NCBI GenBank assembly: GCA_977006965.1
Contig: OZ345354.1
Coordinates: 3,224,001-3,288,000 of the forward strand
Length of the DNA stretch: 64,000 nt
Direction of reading: 5' to 3'
From: Phymatolithon calcareum
Taxonomy: Eukaryota > Rhodophyta > Florideophyceae > Hapalidiales
A model generated the notes under the pieces. The model searched no databases. It saw nothing but the letters and a program-made list of their open reading frames with translations, and was not told the origin of the DNA. Shown here one piece after another: positions 32,246-43,300 of the stretch (position 1 is the first letter of the stretch; each line of letters begins with the position of its first letter). A program made the position numbers and the translations under genes.

Positions 32246-35200
32246 TTCAGATGGGGAAATGTTATCGAGACTCGAACTTGTCGGCCATAAGACTTTGACT
32301 TCCACAGAAATTTCGTCATACAACCGAGGTGCATATCCCTTGTTTCAGATCTGGAAGACAGAGGTCCGTCTTTTTGTTCGTCTGCCAGATGCTATGCGTC
32401 CGAGAGGAAGGCCGAGAAGAGTTCTATGCTGTGGTTCTTCCTTGTGTCCCTAGGTCTCGATGGCTTCGCGGCTCTCTAATTACAGCACGCCAAGGCGAAC
32501 CTGACGTAGTTGACAACATATACACAGTCTCACACAATGTTCTTTTTTGTTTTGCTCAACTACATCCTGCAATGCGCAGAGTAGGATTGATTCGCGAAAA
32601 TGCGCCTTTATCTTGCGCTCCGAAGACAACTCTTGTTAATGAAACTAGTTTCTCATTCCGGCTTCGAGGTCGTTTCTGTCTTCTGTCTAGGTCCCAGGGC
32701 TACCCGCCTCGGAAAGGGTAGGTTTTATATATAGTACAGCATTCCCGTGCAGACAGGCTGTCTCACATACCAGCACTACAACTAGACCTTCCTCGCTGCA
32801 GTGTCCGTTCCTGTGAGTGCAACGGTTAACTTTCCCAAACTAAAAGTCCCGCCCTTGTGCAGTCCACAGACTTCCACCATGGCCCACTTCCACCTCGGCC
32901 ATGTGTCCATGCTTCGTGTACGAAATGTATCCATGCGAATCGAGCTATGAGTTTGGGATCCGCCACGCGAGGACGAAAACGATGGCGACGATCTGCCTCC
33001 AACGCCCCCGACGCCCCCGTCCCCTCCCAAGCATCGTCGTCCAAGTCACCGTTTGGATGACCCTACCTCTGCTCCGCCTACGTCTTGACTCCGAGCGATT
33101 CGCAAGATATTGTCATGGTACAGGACTCGCCAGCAAGGATGAAATGGTCCTTCCATTACAATGCGATTGTGTATTGGACGCCAATAGTCTACAACAAACA
33201 GAATGCATGATTACCAAAATTTTCGTCGTATCCGGCTGGTATCATATACAAGATCTTCAACGCTGCTCTACCTCTCACATTCCGCCCTCTCAACTCCTTC
33301 CCTTTCCATACTGCCCGTGAAGGGGCATTTCCATAATTTGATAATCCGTAGAAGTTAATTTTTTTCGCTCTCCTTCTTCCTCACCATTGCCGAGGAAGTG
33401 GATCAGCTGCGCACTTTCTGGATCACAATATCGATGTCGTATATTCTGCTCAGTACTGCATCTCAACAAATATCCTAGCGGAACATACTATACTGACATT
33501 ATTCGAGATTTGTCCACCATCGAAAAAGCAGAAAAGTCACCCTTCTCCTAGATTTTCATAGATTTACTTCGTTTTACTCATTTCCAATCTGACACCCTGT
33601 ACAATCTCGGATGAAATGTCCTTCCTTCCGGCTACATCGATGCTGTTTCCCTCCAGAAGCAATGTAACCGTTCTACCTATAAGTCGGCAGATTTATATAA
33701 AGTGATATCGTTTTTTACATTAAAATTTCGCATATATTTTTGCAAATCTCTTGCTGTTACCAAGATTGATTTCGCTCTAAGTGTTGGCATTCGAAACCAA
33801 AACAGCTTTCCCGCGAAATAATCCCACTTCTGAACGCGGGAGACTTAGACCTTTCTAGTGATCCCAAAAATGCTGGAATACCACTTCAGGAAAGCGCTTT
33901 TTTCGCACATCCATCATGGGGAAGCGAATCATGAATCGCCGCGCGTACAAAGATCCTGCCGCCGATTTGAGGCGATTGGTTGACGTTGCGCCGCGCCGCG
34001 CACTGCAGCGCGAGGCGTTCGCGAGAAGCCGCCGGGACCGAGTGATGAAAACCCAGTTGCGAGTCTCCGCCAAACGAGCACGCGAGATGGCAGTGGTGTT
34101 AGTCGGCCTTGGTAGGGAAAACACCCCCAACGGGAGCTGAGAACCTGATGTGCACTGATGTGTCCTTTATTTGAATTAATAATTTTATGCCACGCGCCAT
34201 TGCCGACATAAGGACATTCTCGCTTTTACGGGCAAAAACGAGGGTGCACTCTGTCCCCACTAACTGCTTGTTCTTGAGACAATCATCACGGACTTCGTCT
34301 CTAGGTGATACTTGTCGTGTTGGCATACTGCTTCACCTGAAAAGTTTTTAAAATGGTGGGAAGAAAAGTAATTTTTTAATTAAAAAATCGCATTGCACGT
34401 CAAATCTGCCGACTTACGGGTAGGATGGTTACCAATACACGCACCGGGCCATGTTTCACATGGCGTACCGCCAATAAGCGTGCACGGCGTAAAATATCAC
34501 GGTCGCTCAATATTCGACGCGTCATCCCGGGGCCCGAAATGCCGTATTTTTCGAATATTTTTGAAACATGGAAAAAAGCCATGTATATATGGTTTTAGGA
34601 ACATATTTCTGATTTTTTGCTGTAGTGTACCGAGCACAAAGCACTTGACAGTGTCTATGCAGCTCCAACTGTCGGTCGAAAACCGTGAAAAGTGGTCAGG
34701 ATGAAAAACAAGGTATTTGCTGACCCTGTCCTTTACTTATTCCCTTTCCGAGTCTGCTAGTCAGAACTTCGGCAGGGGCTTATGTAGAGCAAAAGAGTGC
34801 TGCATAATTTCAGGACTCGGTAGCTACAAGTCATGTGCTACACACGATGTTAAACGGTAAGACTAGTAAAGGTTGAATTGTGCTTAGGAGTGCGTCCGCA
34901 AGTTGTCACCTTGGGAAAACCATCATACATCGGAACAATCATGTACCGTGTTCATGTAGTATTGACAGTGCCCCAAGACACCAACGCCTTAATCAATGTG
35001 GTTTGTGCGCTGGCGTCAGCTGAGCTCTTCGAAACTACTGGCACAAAATCCCGCTTACGTGCACAAGCTGTGCCCTTTCCTAATCTTGCTGTTTGGTCAT
35101 TATTTTTGACCACAGAATGGACGCGCGATTATTAGCCCCCCGGACATTCACCGCGGCGAATAGAAGCGTACATTTTGGACTTTAAATCTGGTTTCATATT

Positions 35201-35700
35201 TGTTTTTTGATTTGAAATGTAGTTTCAAATAAAGCGCGCAGTTGTGTTAATACAAAATTCGGTTGTCATACGCTTTGCTTTCCTCCCCCTCTTGCATTCC
35301 CCTAGTCCATAACATTATTATGGACCATTGTTGTTGGTTGTTTCTGTTATGACAGGGACGGATTGTATGTATGATTGTCTCGGAAACATTAACAAAAAAT
35401 AAGATGACAGTCAAACAGGTTGCCCTGCCAAAGTATAATGAAAAAAATGATAAGCTATCCCCGTTTGGATTACAAAAGCTAGATCGAAAAATTATCGTAT
35501 TATGCACAGCGATGTAGTCAGAAACCAGCGAACCGCTGCAGCGTTGTACAACGGAAATCTAATAGAGTCTAATGCCTCCTTCGGCCGAATTCTTGAGCCC
35601 TGGCAATTACTTGAGCTGTCAAATTCTTGGCATACAGTTAATGAGTATCAAGAAAATTGGAAAGCTTGAATTAGTGACCACTACTGTAAATTACTAGGCC
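32246..35700. other. Long interval with no firm gene
   Basis: Fragmentary ORFs at 32184-32721 may be decayed extensions of the transposase-like gene. A GC-rich 74-codon ORF with an ATG start (33916-34140) encodes a very basic peptide beginning MGKRIMNRRAY. It could be a small real gene or an exon, but I cannot support it. The rest is AT-rich and featureless to me. Confidence 0.35.
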
Positions 35701-36211
35701 ATAAGACGTGTGCCCCTGGACCAGGGACATGTGTGGACCTATGATCTACCGTATATGAAGGATGTGTACCCTCACACATGACTGTTATGATATCCTTCAT
35801 AAGGCCCTAATTATCCCCTCACACATGTCCTTCCTGATCAGGGGGGCCAATCCCTTTGGCCCAGTTGTCTACATTCTAACAGGTTATGGTCCCAGTTTAC
35901 GCTATCATATACTGCGCTTTCCAAAGTACAGTCACGAGTTCAATTCCCACCACGCCCACCTCGAAATACATTTTCCGGAATTTCTAACGCACCAAGCAGA
36001 ATAACAGTACGAAACAAAACATCGAACACTCCCTTCTTGGTTCAAGGTCACTCAGTCAAGTAAGCCGTCATCAACACGCATCGAAAACCACACTACAAGA
36101 TATACGTGTACAAGCTTTCAACTCCGTACGGCGCGTGTTGAGGATACACATCCTTCATATACACTACATCGTAGGTCCACACATGTTCCTGATCAGGGAC
36201 ACACATCTTTA
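35701..36211. mobile_element. MITE-like unit with about 76-bp imperfect terminal inverted repeats
   Basis: The left end (35701-35776) and the right end (about 36135-36211) are inverted complements over roughly 76 bp with scattered mismatches. Both contain the strings CACACATGT-TCCTG and CATCCTTCATATAC in mirrored orientation. The 511-bp unit has no ORF with a recognised domain. A clear target duplication was not found. A non-autonomous DNA transposon is the simplest reading. Confidence 0.65.
35783..35881 (+). repeat. 99-bp direct repeat, copy 1 (inside MITE-like unit)
   Basis: This matches 36308-36406 with only a few substitutions. It begins TGTTATGATATCCTTCA and ends TCTACATTCTAACA. It includes the palindromic strings TCCTGATCAGGGG and GGCCAATCCCTTTGGCC. 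Confidence 0.9.
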
Positions 36212-36307
36212 GACTAGACAACTCAAAAACATTGTCTCAACAGTGCGAGGGGGGCTGTTATGATATCCTTCACTCGTTCATTCGCACCGTACTCCGTTTC
36301 CAGCTCC

Positions 36308-36406
36308 TGTTATGATATCCTTCATAAGGCCCTAATTATCCCTTCACGCATGTCCTTCCTGATCAAGGGGGCCAATCCCTTTGGCCCAGTTGTCTACATT
36401 CTAACA
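36308..36406 (+). repeat. 99-bp direct repeat, copy 2 (outside MITE-like unit)
   Basis: This copy lies about 100 bp beyond the right inverted repeat. A 17-bp partial copy, TGTTATGATATCCTTCA, is also present at 36256-36272, making three starts of the same sequence. Confidence 0.9.
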
Positions 36407-37573
36407 ATGACTTGATACTGACTACATTGCTTGCCCCTACAGCCTGATGACATATCAAAGGTATGATAGAGTATCAAGGAAATTTGCTCAAGGACTGATT
36501 CTCGATTTTCACTATCAAGAGTTTTCTCAATATGAATGGACTGCTGAATGTCCACGTGTCTGGTCGTTAGCCACGTGGCTTGAATGAATGGAGTGGGAAT
36601 TAGATTACAGTTAATCCTTGATAACTGGAAGGTCTGATATCCACATACCAAGGTATTCTGGATTCGAATCTGTATGATAGCTCAAATATTAGACGTGTGC
36701 GGCCAAAAGCTGGAAATGTAGTCGGCATGCCCATGCCCGGCAATATGGCAGTCATATGCGCCTCGTTGAAAGATATGTTGGGTGCTCGGCCCAGAAAACA
36801 ATGTTAGAAATTGAGCAACCTTGTTCGCGGCTCTGCAAAGCGCCCATGTTTTGAATATGCTCCGTGAAACACAGTGTATCATACCCTTGATAGTATCGAT
36901 GTCTGGCGCGAAACTCTGATATCCTTTGATACTGAAAAATTATGGCTCAACATCGATGGTTTCTTTAATACCTAGTCATCAATGCTCATTCCTACTTACA
37001 GTACAAAATTGGGGCTATTTCTGGAAGTGAACCAAGATCGTAGTTCGAAACATTTGAAACACAATTTATATCAGAAAAACAACTAAAAATCAGAAGTATG
37101 TCTCGCAGGATGGGAGTGCTTCAATTTACTGTAATTAGGCGAGCAGAGCAAAAAACGTTTCGTGTCGACCGGGCCTATTTACGCAGAGATAGATATTAAA
37201 TTTTTAAATTTTTATCTCTGACTGCTAGGGAATACTTGAACAGCAGAAGCTCAGCTCAGCAATAAGTAATCAGGAATAAGGAATGCAGGACAAAATAGCA
37301 GTAACTCTACGAACAGTGTTTGGTAGAGTGAACATGCCGCATCTGAAAGAAATTTCTACACGAACAGTACAGTATTCTGTCACTTCCGTACCACAATGCA
37401 GCCCGAACTGTTGCCATCACTGCCCCAATATTACCCTTCTATAGTACAGTGGAACGTTCCGATTCGCAAAAAATTCTGACCAGGAAGTTGTGCTTCAACC
37501 GGCGATAACATCAACACCTTCTGCAGCTCCTCGTGGATTCATTCCGAATCCAGTTTCTGTCATACCAGAAAAA
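36407..37573. other. No gene recognised
   Basis: AT-rich sequence with short ORFs. An A/T hairpin-like string (TTAAATTTTTAAATTT) lies near 37195-37215. The last 100 bases precede the signal-peptide ORF. Confidence 0.4.
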
Positions 37574-38997
37574 ATGAACACAAGAACAGCAATCGCGATC
37601 CCATCTCTTCTTTTCCTCCTCTTGTTGCACAGAACTCATGCCGGCATTTTTCTTGCGAGCAGAAATTACAGTTGCCCATGCTTCGTCCAGGGCAATTTGC
37701 ATGTCAATTGTGAGAAAGTCCATAACGAAATATCGATATACGCCGTCCCGAAAGAAAACAAGAACCTTCTGAGTCAACCAGGCTTCTCACCCGTCACAAA
37801 CGGTATCCTTCTGGCAAACCGCACCCTACGTGTCATTGATTGGGATTATGCACAATGCGTTAACGAGGTTGTTTTCGATGCGAGAGAGATCAATACGACC
37901 AGTGCATACATTTTTTACATCACGGAGAAGCCCGCCTCACGAGGCAGACGGGAAAATCTTGTGCTGAAGCCTAAGATACAGACTTGTCCAATCCGTCTTG
38001 CCACCCCTTACCGTTCAAACCGGAGGACACATGAAAAAACAGCATCCCCTTCCTCTTCCTTTGTCGCATCTTCCCGTGTCAATTCGAATGAGTTTTCTGC
38101 GTACACCGCCTATTCAGAAACATCGGACCATAGGGTCAGACCACGTGCGTCGGGGTTGTTATCGCGGAGGACTGGATCTTGACTTGTGCTGAATGAGGAG
38201 CACTGGCTGAAGGAGCAATGTTGTATATTGGTGGAACCAACAAAACAAATGGCGCTCCTCATCGTTTGGCTTCTGTCGAAAGAATTTTTGTCAGCAAGTT
38301 AAATGGTGTTTCATTAGTGGCGCTCACAGAGCCGATTCGGAACGTGCGACCAATTGCGCTGAACAACAACACCCGTGGACCCACACCGGGAACTATTGTG
38401 AGAGCAACTGGCTACGGTGATCATTCCATGCGAATGGAAAGTGCACCCGTCCGCATGGTCGACAATATAGTCCTAAGTTCTGCGGAATGTGAGAGAAGAT
38501 TGGAGCCTTTTTATAATAGTGACGTTCGTCGCGATTTCAACGCTAGTCATCACATTTTTATGGGAAATGACAAATATTGTCACACTGGTGGCTTGTGTGT
38601 CGGAGAATATGGCGCTTCAATTGTTGCAAGAAGCGCGGATGATTTCCTTGTCCTTATCGGTATCACACGCTACGACACAGAAAGATGCCAGGTCACGTCG
38701 ACGTCAAGAGGTACTCTGTGGTCGCGACCTGAGATTGTCTTGTGCGTTTCGACTTATGCTAATTGGATATGGAGTTTTGTTGGAGAAGCAGGTGTTGATG
38801 GCCCTGGGAAAGCAAGGTTCGTTTCTTGGACATCTATCAACAATACTGGTGATATAGCAGCGGCGGGGGAAGAGCGCTCTCCCGGCGGCCATATTTCGAC
38901 CTTGAGCCTTGCAATTGGAATTCCAATAGCAGTGGTGGTCTTAGTAAGCATGAGTATCGCAATCTGGAATTGCAGCGGACGGAAAGAACAAGAATAG
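37574..38997 (+). pseudogene. Secreted, membrane-anchored trypsin-like protein, broken and non-catalytic
   Basis: A signal peptide (IPSLLFLLLLHRTHAG) begins at the ATG 37574. Protein-like sequence then shifts frame near 38000 and again near 38143. In the third frame, CVGVVIAEDWILTCAE reads into a TGA at 38194-38196, and the frame then resumes to 38997. The chymotrypsin-fold landmarks are VVIAEDWILT, LVALTEPI, ATGYGDHS and CVGEYGA. Each catalytic position is substituted: the His site (ILTAAHC in active enzymes) reads ILTCAE, the Asp site reads GVSLVAL, and GDSGG reads GEYGA. A C-terminal hydrophobic segment (LAIGIPIAVVVLVSMSIAIW) would anchor it in a membrane. It was probably a pseudoprotease before it broke; an intron explanation for one frame change is possible. 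Confidence 0.68.
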
Positions 38998-39825
38998 CGA
39001 TTGCAATCCGGCCTACCGAAGCCTCATTGGAGGGACACCTCCCAAGAAAGATTTACGCGGCGCTCCGGTGAGGCATATAGCATTCCCCCTTGCCGTGCTC
39101 CGTGATAGTGCCGTAATCGAACAGAGGATAAAATGCAGGAAGAAGACGTTTGAGACGAGTACAAATTGGCTCAGTCCTTAGACATCAGAGAGGCCTCCTA
39201 GTGTCTACTTGACGGAAATTTTGAGGAAACACGGTTCATTCAACCCTCTCGTACTGCAAAATTGAGGTTTGTCGGGACACAGTAAAACAATTTTCTTGTG
39301 AGTCTCCCGCGCATCGCAATACTTTGTGGAGCATTTCTCGTCGCTCTTTGCAGACATGCGTTTGAGGTGGGAAGGTTTGGGGTGATTTGGAGCTCCGTGC
39401 GCAACGCTAGAAGCAAGTGGCGTTTTTTGTGTCTACTCGTTTAGATGATATAGAGGGCTCTCATTTCATGCTGGAAGAATTCTTCACAGCAATACCTGGA
39501 CATGCCTTTTCCTTTTCGCCAACATGCGACAATCAAAAGAGGTGTTCGTCGACTTAAACCTTCGTTCCCTGGCAAAAAAGCAACTTTTCGGTCTGCAAGA
39601 GCGTTATTCTTTCTATACAGAACTGGTCGCACATCACTGCTGGACCTCAAGGATGCTGGAGAAGTAAGTTGGAATAGTGTTGAAGCTGGTAACTGCAGTA
39701 AATACTTCGAAACGTGACTTCCAACACCCGGAATGGACTATTTTTCAATCCTTTTAACAAGAAATCTACGGAATATAATCAAGGAGAATTTGTTAAAATG
39801 ATCACGTAGCTTGCCGTATTTAGTG
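38998..39825. other. No gene recognised
   Basis: Short ORFs only. This is the 3' flank of the trypsin-like remnant and the 5' flank of the gypsy insertion. Confidence 0.4.
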
Positions 39826-39901
39826 GAGGAATTACTTATATACTTACCAAGTCTGCCGTGTTTACTACGGCAAACTTGGTGAGTATACAAGTAATTACCT
39901 C
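39826..39901. repeat. Long hairpin (about 35-bp stem) beside the gypsy LTR
   Basis: The left arm GAGGAATTACTTATATACTT... and the right arm ending GTAATTACCTC are inverted complements over about 35 bp with a few mismatches. They surround a short TTTA loop. The hairpin ends 16 bases before the left LTR. Confidence 0.85.
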
Positions 39902-39917
39902 TATTTAGTATGGCCAC

Positions 39918-40305
39918 TGCTGACCCGAGTATTGGCCGTCTTGATTGATTGATTAGGCTGGAACGTACCGAAGAAATGATTGCTGTTACTATCATACCCA
40001 GCGCATCCGGTTGCTTGCCGATGTCGCCAGGTTGGCGGTGTACCGTTTACAAATTTGCCGACGAAGGCAGATCTCCGATAGAGTTGTATTTTTTTAATTG
40101 TTTCCTCATTTAGTAGTCTTACAGTGAGCTGGGTACTGCTCGCAAGAGCTCCGGCAAAACCTAGCACTAGTTTATATAGTATCCTACTTTGACCTTTGTG
40201 AAAAAAGGAGAGCAGCTCACGGTCCGCACCAAAGAGCCCCAAAAAGACAAAAACATCTCAACCTCTTTCTCTCTCTCTCTTTTTCTCTCCCTTTTTATCC
40301 CCACA
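39918..40305 (+). repeat. Left LTR of gypsy element, 388 bp
   Basis: Identical by eye to 47312-47699 at a constant offset of 7394. It contains a TATA-like TTTATATAGT near 40171-40180 and a CT-rich microsatellite (CTCTCTCT) near its 3' end. Confidence 0.95.
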
Positions 40306-40326
40306 TTTAGTACCCCCAGCAGGGCA

Positions 40327-43300
40327 ATGGCGCCTCCCAGTGAGCTCATAGCCTTCAATGGCGACACCGACGCCAGGAAGTTCTTCTTCGTCTACGAAAA
40401 CATTGTCCAGAAAGAAGCCTCCGTCGAGGAGAAGGCTGAACGAGTCGTTCAGCACCTGACCGAAAAGGCCTTCGACTTTTACTACGACAAGTTTGTCCGC
40501 GAGGACACCCCAACCCCCGAGTCAAAGGACTACGCCACAGTCAAGGCGAGTCTTCTCGCCGAGTTTGCGCCTCGCCGCAGTCAAGAATCCATCATGCGTG
40601 AAGCTGTCACCCTCAAATACACCGGAGGTGACATTGACGCATTCATCCAAAAAGCTGAAAAGCTGTACCGCGAAGCCAAGTTCAATGAGTCCGCCATGCG
40701 CGGTCTCCTCCGTGATGCCATTTCGTCCTCACCTACTCTCTTCCAGTTCGTTCTGTTGCGGGGTGCCGCTACCTTTACCGAGATCAAGGCAGCCTGTTCC
40801 AGTTATGCCGAGGGACAGAAACTGATCTATCCTACGGAATGTCACATCGACTCCCCAAATGTCGCTAAGGGCACCGGGGCACAAGTCTCCTTCCAGTCAG
40901 AGGCGGAGAAGAAGATTGACAAACTCTGTGAGCAGATGGGCGAACTTGCACTCGCCATCTCCCAGAGGAAGGAAGTCCTCCAGCCCGCTGGACGTCCCAA
41001 GACCTGCAGCTATTGCAAAGCCGAGGGTCATGTGTCGACACAGTGCAGAGACAACCCTATGAAGGAGATGAAGTGCCGCTTCTGCAAGAAGTGGGGCCAC
41101 AACGAAGTTGCCTGCTACTCAAAGCAGCGCCATGAGATCGACCAAGCTATCGCTCGTCAACAGCAACGCCCCCAGGAAGCACCTATGGCACAGCAGGCAC
41201 CTCCCCCAGCAGAAAATGCCAACGTCCTCACGCTCGCCCCGGATGGTGAAACATTCCAGGCGGATGAAGAGGTTGCCGCCGTCAAGCGTACGGCCGAAGG
41301 TGAGCCTCTCCCGAAGAACCCGCGCCGAGAAGGGGATGGCGATCCAATGCATATCGCACGCTCACCCACTGTCCTCGACGGTACTCGCAAGGCAATTCCT
41401 AGTCGCGTGGCTAAGAAAACTAAGAGGAAGGTTACCCGAAAACCTACGAAGAATACGGCGGCTAAGGAACTGGGAAGCCGCGTGGAGAAGTACGCCTTGA
41501 TGTCCAATCTCGCACAAGCGTCTTCAGGTATTTCCTTCGGTCAGTTACTCCGTGGAGATGCAAATGAGGCGCGAGGGGACCTTCAGAAGCTTTTTGCTCG
41601 ACGCTCGCTGTCCAGGAAGGGTCCCAACGTTCAGACAATCGACACGACGAACTTGGTAGCGCCCGTCAGGCTAATGAACCGTCACGAGTTTGCTCGAGTT
41701 CAAGTCAGTGGCCGCGAAGTCTATACCCTCCTTGACACCGGCGCCATCCCCAACGTGATGTCTAGTGATCTTGCCAACCATCTTCGCATTATACCTACCC
41801 ATACCCGACGCAGGCTCGAAGGATACGCAGGAGAGACGGAGGATTGCCTCGGTATTGTGGAAGAAGTTGCGGTAAGCTTCGATCACGTCCGTGTGCCTAT
41901 CACATTCCTCGTTTCTTCGAGCTCGAAGTACAACTTGATCATTGGGTTACCAACTCTGAAGAAGTTAAGGACCAAGATGGACCTCGGGCGCAGCATCGTC
42001 AAAATCAAGTACGGTGGAGAGACGGTTAGGCTCAATCTTGTCCACGAATCGCGTGACTTCGACTCCACCGATGAAGAAGAGTTTACTTCCGAGTCGGACA
42101 GTGATTCCGATTGCAGTGCAGACTCCGACTCCGACTTTGACCTGAACCTGGGTTCCGACGCCGATGATGAAGGTATGGTCCTCGCCCTGAATGTGATCGG
42201 TCATGAGGAAGAAGTGCCCTTTAAAGCACCCGTCATCTACCAGAAAACCTCCCACTTAGACAACGCGTCCCAAAACAAGCTCGTTTCTTTACTGCAGGCT
42301 CACGATATAGTCGCTGAGTCACTCGATGATCTTCGTCCATCCACCGTTCCCACAACGCATTCATTCTCTCTTTCTTCCGACAATCCAATCTATCACCGTG
42401 CTCGCCGTCTTCCGCCGATGCACAACGATATTGTCAAGAAGGAGATTGAGCGCATGCTCGACGCCGGTATTATCCGTCCTGCATCGTCAGCCTGGTCCTT
42501 CCCTGTCGTCATTGCCAACAAATCTGATGGTACACCGAGGTTCTGCGTCGATTTCAGGAAACTCAACAAGCTCATGACTCCGGATCGTTGGCCCCTTCCA
42601 AGACCGGATGAGATTATCGAAGATCTTTCGGGCAGTTCCGTGTTCTCTACCGTCGATCTCTTCAGCGGATTCTGGCAAATCAAAATGTCGGAGGCTTGTA
42701 AAGAGAAGACGACATTCGTGTGCAAGTATGGAACATTTCAGTTTGAAGTCATGCCATTCGGCCTGATGAACGCACCAGCCACATTCCAGAGAATGATGGA
42801 CCAGCTTTTTCAAGACATGGACTTTGTCCGCGTGTATCTGGACGACATTGTCGTCCACTCGAAGAGCGTCGAGGAACATTTCCTGCATCTTGATGCCATG
42901 TTCAACAAGCTTGCCAGTCATGGTCTGCGTATGAAGATCACGAAGTGCCAGTTTATTCAGACTCGCATCAAGCTTCTGGGTCACGTTGTCGATGGGGATG
43001 GAATCCGAGTCGACGCAGACAAGATCGACATCATCCAGAATGCACCGCGACCGAAGACACGAACAGAGCTGAGGTCGTTTCTGGGTCTCGCGTCTTACTA
43101 CCGACGCTTCATAAACGGTTTCGCGAAGATAGCGCGCCCTCTCCACGAGAAAACTTCAGTCAATGTCGACTTTGAATGGACCGGCGCTATGGAGGAGGCA
43201 TTCGAGTGTCTTCGCAACGCCTTGTGCAGAGCTCCGATTCTGTCCTTCCCCGTAATGGATAAACCATTCATTGTTTCTACGGATGCCTCGTCACAAGCAG

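Noticed and set aside
32782-33044. Gly-rich minus-strand ORF
   Set aside because: Low-complexity translation opposite a CCCC/GGGG-rich stretch; no motif and no partner.
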